A stretch of DNA of 64,000 nucleotides from Sphingomonas yunnanensis (lineage in GTDB: Bacteria > Pseudomonadota > Alphaproteobacteria > Sphingomonadales > Sphingomonadaceae): contig NZ_JAIOKB010000003.1 of the NCBI RefSeq assembly GCF_019898765.1, positions 496,001 through 560,000 of the forward strand. The letters run 5' to 3'. The position numbers were made by a program, and so were the translations under genes. The notes beneath the pieces are model-generated. The model worked only from the letters and a program-made list of their open reading frames with translations, made no database searches and was not told the origin of the DNA. Of this stretch, positions 33,577 to 40,947 are shown one piece after another (position 1 is the stretch's first letter; each line of letters begins with the position of its first letter).

Positions 33577-34650
33577 ATGTCACGCATGGCGCTGCCGCGG
33601 ACGCTCATCGATCCCAAACTCATCTATCTCGAGGCCGCCGCCCGCGATTACCCCCGGGGCCGAGAGGTGCTCGCTCGTTTCCCTGGCGCGGAGCTGGTCG
33701 AGGTGGCGAGCCACTGGCAGATCCCGCAGCTCTCCGACCCGGCGCTCGCCGGGGACTGGCTGCGGGTCAAGCGCGACATCCTGGTGCTCGGCGTCAAGAA
33801 GGGCCTGGCGATGCGTCCCAACGGGCGATCGGCGGACTTCATCGCGCCGTCCTCGTCGAACGGCTGCGCCATGGCCTGCGCCTATTGCTACGTCGGGCGG
33901 CGCAAGGGCTATGCCAATCCGATCAGCATCTTCGTCAATATCGACTCGATCGCGCGGGCGATCGGCCGGCACGTCGCCAGACTGGGTCCGAAGCCCGTGC
34001 CCGACAGCATCGACCCGGTCGACTGGGTCTACGATCTCGGCGAGAACGGTGATCTCTCGGTCGACGCGTCGCTGTCGGACAATGTGCGCGATCTTGTCGC
34101 GGCTTTCCGCGATCTGCCCAACGCAAAGGGTTCGTTCGCGACGAAGTTCGTCAATCGCGACCTGCTCGACTATGATCCGCGCGGACGCACCCGCGTGCGG
34201 TTCAGCCTGATGCCCGAGGCGATCGCCAAGATCGTCGACGTGCGCACCTCGGGGATGAGCGAGCGGATCGCCGCGATCAACGACTTCGTCGACGCGGGCT
34301 ACGAGGTACACGTCAATTTCTCTCCCGTGATCGTCCACGAGGGCTGGGAGGCGGAGTGGAAGGCGCTGTTCGCCGAGCTCGACGCCGCTCTGTCGCCGGC
34401 GGCGCGCGCGCAGCTGAAGTGCGAGGTCATCTTCCTCACCCACAACGAGGCGCTGCATGACCTCAACCTGCTGTGGCACCCGCGCGCGGAGGAATGGCTG
34501 TGGCGGCCCGACCTGCAGGAGCGCAAGTGGAGCCAGTCGGGCATGCGCAACCTGCGCTACAAGGCGGCGTGGAAGCGCCAGTGGCTCGACCGCTTCCTCG
34601 CCTGGCTGAGCGAGGCGCTGCCCTATTGCACGGTGCGCTACGCCTTCTGA
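33577..34650 (+). CDS. Spore photoproduct lyase-like radical SAM protein
   Basis: A 357-residue protein of the spore-photoproduct-lyase group. The cluster motif is CAMACAYCYV, i.e. CxxxCxxC as in SplB, followed by YANPISIFVNIDSI and the partial TIM barrel with GENGDLSVDASLSDNV and HVNFSPVIVHEGWEAEW. SplB repairs UV-induced spore thymine dimers. Members in non-sporulating alphaproteobacteria are widespread, and their substrate is not proven. The start is placed at ATG 33577; ATG 33586 is possible and neither has a strong ribosome site. Confidence 0.8.
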   Translation: MSRMALPRTLIDPKLIYLEAAARDYPRGREVLARFPGAELVEVASHWQIPQLSDPALAGDWLRVKRDILVLGVKKGLAMRPNGRSADFIAPSSSNGCAMACAYCYVGRRKGYANPISIFVNIDSIARAIGRHVARLGPKPVPDSIDPVDWVYDLGENGDLSVDASLSDNVRDLVAAFRDLPNAKGSFATKFVNRDLLDYDPRGRTRVRFSLMPEAIAKIVDVRTSGMSERIAAINDFVDAGYEVHVNFSPVIVHEGWEAEWKALFAELDAALSPAARAQLKCEVIFLTHNEALHDLNLLWHPRAEEWLWRPDLQERKWSQSGMRNLRYKAAWKRQWLDRFLAWLSEALPYCTVRYAF

Positions 34651-34727
34651 GCGGCGCGGGCGCGGGCGCGGTCAGGCCTTAGCGCGGGTCGATGCTCCCC
34701 CTCACCGACGACACAGCGGCGCGCTCA

Positions 34728-35021
34728 TCACCGCAGCCCCATCAACCGCAAGGCGCGGAGCACGGTGCCGCGCGTGACAGGTCCGCCGCGCGGTGCGATC
34801 AGCCCGCGTTCCCTGCACGCGGTGACCAGATCGCTCGTCTCGGGGTAGGTATCGGTCGTGCCGGTGCGTCGGCGATGATCGCGGGTGGTCGCCTCGATAC
34901 AGCGGATGACCGGCTCGGCCCGCGCGTAAGCGCCCGCGCGGCGTGCGCCGTGCCGAAGTTCCAGGTCTCCGATCCCGTCCATCATGGCGCGGCTTCTAGC
35001 GAGAGTGTCGGCGCGTACCAT
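34728..35021 (-). CDS. Hypothetical protein with recombinase-like C-terminal helix-turn-helix
   Basis: A possible 97-residue product. The C-terminal LVTACRERGLIAPRGGPVTR and VLRALRLMGLR resemble the short helix-turn-helix found in serine recombinases (ARGIPTPRGG-type). The N-terminal half is not recognised. No clear ribosome site precedes ATG 35021, and the frame stays open further upstream. The rest of the 570-base interval 34651-35219 holds a terminator at 35145 and nothing else I can identify. Confidence 0.4.
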   Translation of the reverse strand: MVRADTLARSRAMMDGIGDLELRHGARRAGAYARAEPVIRCIEATTRDHRRRTGTTDTYPETSDLVTACRERGLIAPRGGPVTRGTVLRALRLMGLR

Positions 35022-35144
35022 CTGGTGAACGGCGATTCTCGACGTCCGGGCCGGCACGCGCGACGAAAATCTTGCAGTGGCGGGGAAGCTGGACGAGAGC
35101 GAAGGGTGACGCCAGCGAGATCGCGCGAGTCGATACGAACGAAA

Positions 35145-35182
35145 GGCGGGAGGGACGCCGCTCGCCGCGCGTCCTTCCCGCC
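35145..35182 (-). terminator. Terminator of the PEP-CTERM gene at 35220
   Basis: On the minus strand a 14-bp stem (one mismatch) pairs GGCGGGAAGGACGC (35182-35169) with GCGTCCCTCCCGCC (35158-35145) and is followed by TTTCGTTCG. It lies 38 bases after the PEP-CTERM stop. Confidence 0.75.
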
Positions 35183-35219
35183 TCAAGAGGCCCGCTATAG
35201 GTGAACGGGCCGGCCGCGA

Positions 35220-35780
35220 TCAGATGGCCTGACGCGGGCGGAACACCACGCGGCGGCGACGCATCGCGTAGCCGACCACGCCGAAGCCCATGATCATCAT
35301 CGCCCAGGTCGCCGGCTCGGGCACCGCCGAGTTGATCGGGGTGAAGGTCGCCTGACCGCCGTACGCGCCGTTCCCGCGCGACAGGCCATTGACGACGAGA
35401 CGGTTCAGCTGACCGGCGACGATCGGCACGTTGTTGACGAAAGCGACCTCGAAGGCGCCTCCCGCCGTGCGCGTGATCTGCGCGGCGACACCGTTGATGA
35501 AGACCGAGGTGAAATCGACGTCGCTGACCGAACCGAGGTCGGTCACGCTCGTCGTCACCGTGCCGCTGCCCAGGCCATCCATCGGCAGGGTGAAGATGAA
35601 GGTGTCGGTGAACGTACCCGCGCGGATGCCGCGGTTGAAGAAGGCACCCGAGAAGGAGCCGCCGGCGCCCTCGGTCGCGGTGAAGTTGCGCGAGCCGACC
35701 GGGAAGGTGGCCGCCGCAGCAGAGGAGGCGGCGCCGGTCGCCGCGGCCGCCGCCAGGGCGAGCGCTACAAGATTCTTCAT
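35220..35780 (-). CDS. PEPxxWA-CTERM exported protein, copy A
   Basis: A 186-residue protein with a signal peptide (MKNLVALALAAAAATGAASS, cut near 24), an Ala/Thr/Gly-rich beta domain with FTDTFIFTLP and a C-terminal sorting signal VPEPATWAMMIMGFGVVGYA followed by MRRRR. The signal is processed by exosortase, giving a surface-anchored or secreted product. AGAGGA precedes the ATG. A close paralogue lies at 60822. No exosortase is in this window. Confidence 0.9.
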   Translation of the reverse strand: MKNLVALALAAAAATGAASSAAAATFPVGSRNFTATEGAGGSFSGAFFNRGIRAGTFTDTFIFTLPMDGLGSGTVTTSVTDLGSVSDVDFTSVFINGVAAQITRTAGGAFEVAFVNNVPIVAGQLNRLVVNGLSRGNGAYGGQATFTPINSAVPEPATWAMMIMGFGVVGYAMRRRRVVFRPRQAI

Positions 35781-35963
35781 TCGCGATCCTCTTACGTCTT
35801 ATCGTCGTGAAAGCGGCTCTCGGCCGCAGCGCGCGTCCCTGCCACTCGCGTCGCAGAAGGTTAACCAAATACTTACTTTGCCGATCTCTTTCGAAACACA
35901 CTGCGGCTTTGAGGGCACAACGGTGCCGATCCGGTAAAGCTAGCGCCGGAGCCGCCGCTCACG

Positions 35964-36270
35964 TCATCGCTTCGGCCCCGTGCTGCCGCCAGGTCCGAAG
36001 CTCGGCGGGGTGGTCCCGCTCGCCCAGCCTCGATCGGGTGGACGCGCCATGACCATCTCGAGCGACGCGCCGCGCCGCGTGCCGCGATCACTAGGCGCGC
36101 GCCGCCGGGCCGTGTCACGGTCGCCCGCGGGGAGAGCCGGCTCCCGATCACCAGCTCGGCCCGTCCTGGATGGAGTGGCTAGAGCATCAAGGCGGATCGG
36201 ACGTTCCAGGACGACATCTCGCCGAGATCGTCGTTGCCGGAGATACCCGCGTACGGGGCAGGGGAGTTGC
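35964..36270 (-). pseudogene. GH92 alpha-mannosidase 3' remnant
   Basis: Reading the minus strand across frames gives PYAGISGNDDLGEMSSWNVR, which matches the GNDDxGxMSAWYV motif of GH92 exo-mannosidases, then a stop, then ELVIGSRLSPRATVTRPGGA and finally ARPPDRGWASGTTPPSFGPG to a stop at 35964. The order and spacing are those of the GH92 C-terminus. Frame changes, a premature stop and absence of the N-terminal 600 or so residues show decay. It is 4 bases from the end of the SDR gene upstream. Confidence 0.7.
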
Positions 36271-36273
36271 CGC

Positions 36274-37149
36274 TCAGGAGATCGGCACTCCTCCGGTGAC
36301 CGCGACGACGTTGCCCGACATGTAGCTACCCTCGGCCGACGCGAGCAGCACATAAGTGGGCGCGAGCTCGGCCGGCTGGCCCGCACGCCCCAGCGGAGTG
36401 TCGTGGCCGAGCGTCTCCAGCTGCTCGGGCGACTTGGCGATCGGCTGGATCGGCGTCCATATCGGCCCGGGCGCGACCGCGTTGACGCGGATGCCGTCCG
36501 GCGCCAGCAGGTTCGACAAGCCGACGGTAAGGGTGGAAATCGCGCCTTTGGTGGCGGCGTAGACGATCATGGTCTTGTCCGCGACCTTGGCCTGCTCGCT
36601 CGTCGTGTTGATGATCGCCGCGCCCGGACGCAGATGGGGTGCCGCTGCCTTGACCAGGCGGATCATGGCGAAGACGTTGGCGGCGAAGGCGCCCTGCATC
36701 TCGTCGTCGTCGATCGTGTCCAACCCCGCGTTGATCGTCTGCGCGGCGGCGTTGTTGACCAGGATGTCGAGGCCGCCGAGTTCGGCGACGGTGCGTTCGA
36801 CGAGATGAGCGCAATGGTCGCGGTCACGGAGGTCTCCCGGCACCAGCAGAGCGCGCCGGCCGGCCTTCTCGACCCAGGCGCGCGTTTCCTCGGCGTCGGG
36901 CTGCTCGTCGGCAAGGTAGGACAGGGCGACGTCCGCGCCCTCGCGCGCGTAGGCGATCGCTACCGCACGGCCGATCCCCGAATCACCGCCGGTGATCAGC
37001 GCGACCTTGCCGGCGAGCAGCCCTTTACCGACGTAGCTCTCCTCGCCGTGATCGGGCTTGGTGCGCATCGCGGTGGTCAGGCCGGGGCGGGGCTGCTGCG
37101 GTTCGTCGGAGAAGCTGGTGGGCTGTCGATCGCGGGGGTCGTCGGACAT
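36274..37149 (-). CDS. SDR-family oxidoreductase (general-stress YghA/YdaD type)
   Basis: A 291-residue SDR with a 45-residue N-terminal extension rich in Pro/Gln (RDRQPTSFSDEPQQPRP) typical of stress-induced YghA/GsiB-linked members. LITGGDSGIGRA is the NAD(P) motif, NNAAAQ replaces NNAG, and the catalytic residues are in NTTSEQAK and IVYAATKGA. The C-terminus is GGVPIS. AGGAGC precedes the ATG. Confidence 0.85.
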   Translation of the reverse strand: MSDDPRDRQPTSFSDEPQQPRPGLTTAMRTKPDHGEESYVGKGLLAGKVALITGGDSGIGRAVAIAYAREGADVALSYLADEQPDAEETRAWVEKAGRRALLVPGDLRDRDHCAHLVERTVAELGGLDILVNNAAAQTINAGLDTIDDDEMQGAFAANVFAMIRLVKAAAPHLRPGAAIINTTSEQAKVADKTMIVYAATKGAISTLTVGLSNLLAPDGIRVNAVAPGPIWTPIQPIAKSPEQLETLGHDTPLGRAGQPAELAPTYVLLASAEGSYMSGNVVAVTGGVPIS

Positions 37150-37194
37150 GAGCGCTCCTGGGGACTGGTAGGGGGTTGGGCGGCGGTCAGCGGC

Positions 37195-37338
37195 CTAGGA
37201 CTTCTTCGATTTCGCGCCCTTCTTGCCCAGCTCCGCCTGCGCCGCGGAAGATTTGCGCGGGTTCTTCTCACCGTCCTTCGCCGCCTTGGCGTTGGCCTTC
37301 TGCGCCGTCGCGCTGCCGTTGCCCTTCTTCTCCGTCAT
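37195..37338 (-). CDS. Small Lys/Ala-rich basic protein, 47 residues
   Basis: Opens MTEKKGNGSATAQKANAKAA and ends GKKGAKSKKS; about a third of residues are basic. AGGAGC sits 7 bases before the ATG, and a GCAAC-N16-CGTT promoter candidate lies at 37367-37391. The composition is that of histone H1-like or disordered stress proteins. No family is recalled, but ribosome site and spacing make it credible. Confidence 0.65.
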   Translation of the reverse strand: MTEKKGNGSATAQKANAKAAKDGEKNPRKSSAAQAELGKKGAKSKKS

Positions 37339-37366
37339 GATCGCGCTCCTGATAAGGTCCGCCTCG

Positions 37367-37391
37367 AACGAGATTGATGAAGGTTAGTTGC
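37367..37391 (-). promoter_or_regulatory. Possible EcfG general-stress promoter
   Basis: On the minus strand GCAAC and CGTT are separated by 16 bases, one mismatch from the alphaproteobacterial EcfG consensus GGAAC-N16/17-CGTT. It stands 29 bases upstream of the Lys/Ala-rich gene. The match is short and may be chance. Confidence 0.35.
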
Positions 37392-37408
37392 GCCGGATCG
37401 CGGCGTGC

Positions 37409-37672
37409 TCAGCCGGCGCGCGCGCGCTCGGCCAGCGCGGCGCGGCGCCGCCTGACCAGATCGGCCAGCTCGCCCTCGACGAAGCTCGACGGGCGGCACT
37501 GGCGGTTGGGTAACGAGATCCGGATATCGCGCGGATTCTGGCGGTTCGCCACGATGCGGTCGACGACGCGGTCGAGCGGACCCTCGTCGACGATGACCCT
37601 GAAGCCGTCGATCCCCATGACCGATGCGACCGCATGCTCGTCCCAGATCGTGCCCAACGAACTTCCCTTCAT
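37409..37672 (-). CDS. Hypothetical 87-residue protein coupled to the PAS regulator
   Basis: Opens MKGSSLGTIWDEHAVASVMG and contains DGFRVIVDEGPLDRVVDRIV and LADLVRRRRAALAERARAG. Its ATG overlaps the stop of the PAS-LuxR gene (ATGA), so it is translated by coupling. No family is recalled. Mixed alpha/beta pattern, no signal or membrane segment. Confidence 0.6.
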   Translation of the reverse strand: MKGSSLGTIWDEHAVASVMGIDGFRVIVDEGPLDRVVDRIVANRQNPRDIRISLPNRQCRPSSFVEGELADLVRRRRAALAERARAG

Positions 37673-39135
37673 GCCCGATGCGTCCCCATGCCGCGCTCGC
37701 GACCCCAGACCACCGCGCCGCTGCGGCGGGTGGCGCCGGTCTTCTCGTAGATCCGCGCGACATGGTTGCGCACCGTGTTGCGCGTGATCGCCAGCCGCTG
37801 GGCGATGGCGGCGTCGTCGAGATCGTCGCAGATCAGATCGAGCACCTGGCGCTCGCGCGCGGTCAGGTCGGCGGGCGCCAGCTGTGCTGTGGGTCGACGC
37901 AAGGTCGCGAGCTTGTCGAGGATCGATCGGCTGAGCCAGCTCGTGTCCTTGAGTACCTCGTCGATCGCCTCGGCGAGCTCGGCCTCGCTGCGGCGGCGCT
38001 CGGTGACGTCCTGATAGACCCAGATCACCCGCGTCGTCCCGTCGCGGTGGATCCTCTCCGCCGCGACGCTGCAGCGCAGCTCGCTGCCGTCGCGCGCGAC
38101 GAATTCAGCTTCTCCGGCGTGAAGGGCGCCGTGCTCCGCCAGCTCGCGCTCCAGCGTAACGCGCGCCGCGTCGTCCTGCCACCAGCCGAGCGCGTCCACC
38201 GGTACGTCGGCGCCCGGTGCGACCGCGATGCCCGACAGCGCGCGGAAGGCGGCGTTGACGCGGAGCACGCGATGCGTCTCGTCGGCGATCACCATCGCCA
38301 CCGGCGCCATGTCGAACACAGCCTCGAGGTTGCGCTCGCTCACCGCGAGCGACCGTTCCGCCTCGCGGCGCGGCTGCAGGTCGGCGAAGGTGAGCAGCAG
38401 CACGTCTTCGTCGGTCACGTCGATCGGCTGGCCGGCGAAGATGACGAGACGCCGGCTGCCATCCGCGCAGAGCAGCTCGGCCTCGGTCTGCGGGATCACG
38501 TCCCCGGCGTCGATCAGGCTCCGCACCTCGGCGCGGCTCGGCAGGCCGCCGAGCAGCCCTAGCCCGAACAGCGAGCGCTCGGCCAGCTGCTCCCGATCGA
38601 AACCGGTCAATGCGAGGAGGCCCGGGTTGGCGTCGGCGATCCTCAGGTCGCGCTGGCGCACGATCAGCGCCGGCGCGGGGTTGGCGCGGAACATCGCGCG
38701 GAAGCGCGCCTCCGCGTCGAAGCGCTTCGACACGTCGCACAGCACCACCGCGAGATAGTCCGGCTCGCCGCCGTCGACGTCCATCACGACGTCCCGCACC
38801 TGGTGGACCCAGCGCGCCTCGTCGCACCCCGCCGGCGCGACCTCGACGATCAAGTCCGGCATCGCCTCGCCCGCGAGCACGCGGAAGAGCGGGTATTCGC
38901 GATGACGGAGCTGCCGGTGCTCGGTGTCCCACATGGTGAAACGTCGCGCATAGTCGTCGGCGGTCGCTCCCAGCTCGCTCACCTCGCCGACGCCGTGCAT
39001 CGCCAAGGCAGCGTTGTTGGCAGTGAGCAGTGTCCCGCTCGGGTCCAGCAGGATCACGCCGTCGAGTAGCTGCGCGATCAGCTGCTCGAGGTGACGAAGC
39101 GTCGGCTGGGCGGAGAGAAGCGGGGCGCGCGGCAT
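37669..39135 (-). CDS. PAS-PAS-PAS LuxR-type transcriptional regulator
   Basis: A 488-residue cytoplasmic regulator. Three PAS domains (about 15-140, 145-260, 270-385; each ending in a C-terminal cap such as VICDVSK- or VYQDVTERR-like) are followed by a linker helix and a LuxR helix-turn-helix (about 420-480) with LTARERQVLDLICDDLDD and NTVRNHVARIYEKTGA. No receiver or kinase domain is present, so signal input is through the PAS domains. Start codon at 39135 has no strong ribosome site. Divergent from glsB-like gene. Confidence 0.85.
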   Translation of the reverse strand: MPRAPLLSAQPTLRHLEQLIAQLLDGVILLDPSGTLLTANNAALAMHGVGEVSELGATADDYARRFTMWDTEHRQLRHREYPLFRVLAGEAMPDLIVEVAPAGCDEARWVHQVRDVVMDVDGGEPDYLAVVLCDVSKRFDAEARFRAMFRANPAPALIVRQRDLRIADANPGLLALTGFDREQLAERSLFGLGLLGGLPSRAEVRSLIDAGDVIPQTEAELLCADGSRRLVIFAGQPIDVTDEDVLLLTFADLQPRREAERSLAVSERNLEAVFDMAPVAMVIADETHRVLRVNAAFRALSGIAVAPGADVPVDALGWWQDDAARVTLERELAEHGALHAGEAEFVARDGSELRCSVAAERIHRDGTTRVIWVYQDVTERRRSEAELAEAIDEVLKDTSWLSRSILDKLATLRRPTAQLAPADLTARERQVLDLICDDLDDAAIAQRLAITRNTVRNHVARIYEKTGATRRSGAVVWGRERGMGTHRA

Positions 39136-39187
39136 CCGCCATCAACCGTGCCACCCCCGTACCGTTCCCGGCGCAGCATCAGCGAAC

Positions 39188-39205
39188 CTAGTGCGCTCGC
39201 ACTAG
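39188..39205. repeat. Palindrome between divergent genes
   Basis: CTAGTGC-GCTC-GCACTAG is a perfect 7-bp inverted repeat with a 4-base centre. It lies 52 bases from the PAS-LuxR start and 88 bases from the GlsB start, so an operator for a dimeric regulator, possibly the LuxR protein itself, is plausible. No T-run follows, so it is not a terminator. Confidence 0.45.
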
Positions 39206-39233
39206 TCCGCGAACGAGCGCACCCCACGCCGGC

Positions 39234-39259
39234 TGAACTTGTCGTCGGCGCCTTCCGTT
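39234..39259 (+). promoter_or_regulatory. Possible EcfG general-stress promoter of the GlsB-like gene
   Basis: TGAAC and CGTT are separated by 17 bases, one mismatch from the EcfG consensus GGAAC-N16/17-CGTT. The -10 half is 34 bases before the GlsB start. GlsB-type proteins are commonly general-stress genes in alphaproteobacteria. Confidence 0.45.
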
Positions 39260-39293
39260 GATGCGGTACCAATCTACTAACGGAGTAATCGCC

Positions 39294-39563
39294 ATGGGTC
39301 TCATCGTACTTCTCGTCGTCGGCGGCGTGATCGGCTGGTTGGCCAGCGTGATCATGCGCACCGATGGCCAGCAGGGCATCTTCCTCAACGTCGTCGTCGG
39401 CATCGTCGGCGCGGTGCTCGCGGGCTTCGTCGTCACCCCGCTGATCGGCGGCGCACCGATCACCAGCGGTGTTCTCAGCATCCAGTCGGTGCTCGTCTCG
39501 CTGCTCGGCGCGGTCGTGCTGCTCGGGATCGTCAACCTCTTTCGCCGCGGCACGGTGCGCTAA
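39294..39563 (+). CDS. GlsB/YeaQ/YmgE-family stress membrane protein
   Basis: An 89-residue inner-membrane protein with three hydrophobic segments. The motif VVGGVIGWLASVIMR is followed by GIFLNVVVGIVGAVLAGFVV, as in transglycosylase-associated YeaQ proteins, then a third helix (SIQSVLVSLLGAVVLLGIV) and a basic end. GGAG precedes ATG 39294; a 12-residue longer reading has no ribosome site. Stress-induced in many bacteria; molecular role unknown. Confidence 0.88.
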   Translation: MGLIVLLVVGGVIGWLASVIMRTDGQQGIFLNVVVGIVGAVLAGFVVTPLIGGAPITSGVLSIQSVLVSLLGAVVLLGIVNLFRRGTVR

Positions 39564-39984
39564 GGCGAGCGGCAGGGACGATGCCGCGCATCGCCTCGGC
39601 CAATTACGAGACGCAGGCGGACGCGCACCACGCCGTGTCCGACCTGCGTGTCGCCGTTGTCCGCGACGGCGAGATAGCGGACATGACGCCTTGAGGCGCG
39701 GGAGAGCGCGTGGGATGCCCGGGCGCCGAGGTCGCTGAGGCTAGCGCCCGGTGCGATTATCAGACGACCTCTTCCAGCCGCTATCTGGAACGCGGCGGTG
39801 TGCTGCTCTGCGTGGGCACCGGCGCCGCGACGATCGTCAACAGCCCGCCGTGCCGCGGCGCCACGATGCCTGGCCACGCCGACACATGCTGCTGGAATGA
39901 ACGTCTGGCGCAGGCGGACACGCCCGCCACCGTGGTGAACCGTATCCGACGGCCTGGTGACAGCAAGCAAGGAACAGCGTCACG
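39564..39984. other. Intergenic region with a broken short frame
   Basis: A 37-codon frame at 39581-39694 (MPRIASANYETQADAHHAVS) follows a reasonable AGGGACG site, ends at a TGA, and is followed in the same frame by 90 further open codons to 39988 that include SSSRYLERGGVLLCVG. The beginning and this later segment loosely recall small stress proteins of the YflT/DUF1269 kind, so a decayed gene is possible. The evidence is weak. Confidence 0.35.
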
Positions 39985-40257
39985 ATGAAGGAATGCCAGA
40001 TCGAAGGCACGATGGCGTTCGCGCAGCGCTCGGCGGTGGAGGCCGCGCTGCGCGACAATCGCTGCAACATGTCCCACGCCGCGCGCCAGCTGCGAGTCGG
40101 GCGGACGACGCTGTACCGGCTGATCAAGCGCTTCGAGATCGAGGTAGCGGTTATGCCGCGTCAGCTGGCGATAGCTGGGCCGGCAGCGGCCTCCACGAGC
40201 GTGCGACTGGTGGACGGCGTCTGGTATCTCGTGAACGCGGGCGGCGAGCGCGGCTAG
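39985..40257 (+). CDS. Fis-type helix-turn-helix protein
   Basis: A 90-residue protein. Residues about 15-50 (AVEAALRDNRCNMSHAARQL followed by RVGRTTLYRLIKRFEI) are the Fis-family DNA-binding helices seen at the end of NtrC-type activators, here without an AAA+ domain. The C-terminal 35 residues are unassigned. AAGGAAC precedes the ATG. It overlaps the convergent hydrolase gene by 4 bases. Likely a small nucleoid or local regulator. Confidence 0.75.
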   Translation: MKECQIEGTMAFAQRSAVEAALRDNRCNMSHAARQLRVGRTTLYRLIKRFEIEVAVMPRQLAIAGPAAASTSVRLVDGVWYLVNAGGERG

Positions 40258-40910
40258 CGACGCAGCCACTCGCGCAGCAGCATCGTCACCTCGCCCGGCC
40301 GCTCCATCGGCGCGAGGTGACCGCAGTGGCGGATGGTATGGAAGCGTGCGCCGGCTATGCTCTCGGCGAGCGCATGCGCGTCCTCGGCCAGGCAGATCCG
40401 GTCGCGGTCACCGACCGCTACCAGTGTCGGTACGCGCACCGCGTCGATCGCGGACGCGATATCGGGACGGGCGAGCAGCGCGCGCTGCTGACGCTCGAAG
40501 ATCGCCGTCCCGACGCGCTCCGCCATCGCCTGCACCGGGCCGCTGACGATCGGCGTGAGCATCGGATCGGCGTGCGGGGCGGTGGCGAGCAAGCCCTGCT
40601 CGCGCACGCTGCGCGGCCGCAGCCGCATCGAGGCGCGCGTGCCGAACAAAGCGAGCCGCTCGACGCGGGCCGGCGCCTGCCGGATCATCTCCAGCGCGAC
40701 ATAGCCGCCGAGGCTGACCCCGGCGACCGCCATGCGTGGCGGGGCGTGCGCGAGCACGCGCGCCGCCATCGCCTCGAGTGTGTCGTCGACGGTCAGGTCG
40801 CCCAGCTCGGGATGCGCGAGGTCGGCGAGATCGGTCACCTGGCGCGCCCAGAGCTGGCCGTCGCACCCCATCGCCGGCAGCAGGACGAGCGGGATCGGCT
40901 TGGCGGTCAT
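40254..40910 (-). CDS. Alpha/beta hydrolase
   Basis: A 218-residue alpha/beta hydrolase. LLPAMGCDGQLW is the oxyanion region, AGVSLGGYVAL the nucleophile elbow with Ser about 94, VGDRDRICL the Asp and HCGHLAPMERP the His. No signal peptide. It starts 37 bases after the CitMHS gene on the same strand and may be the last gene of that operon. Substrate unknown. Confidence 0.82.
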   Translation of the reverse strand: MTAKPIPLVLLPAMGCDGQLWARQVTDLADLAHPELGDLTVDDTLEAMAARVLAHAPPRMAVAGVSLGGYVALEMIRQAPARVERLALFGTRASMRLRPRSVREQGLLATAPHADPMLTPIVSGPVQAMAERVGTAIFERQQRALLARPDIASAIDAVRVPTLVAVGDRDRICLAEDAHALAESIAGARFHTIRHCGHLAPMERPGEVTMLLREWLRR

Positions 40911-40947
40911 GATCGGATCTCCGATGCGGGACGACGAGGGGAGGGGA

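Noticed and set aside
35700..35960. A sigma-54 promoter upstream of PEP-CTERM copy A (GTGGCAG...GC)
   Set aside because: The GG and GC dinucleotides are not at the required spacing, and copy B has no similar element.
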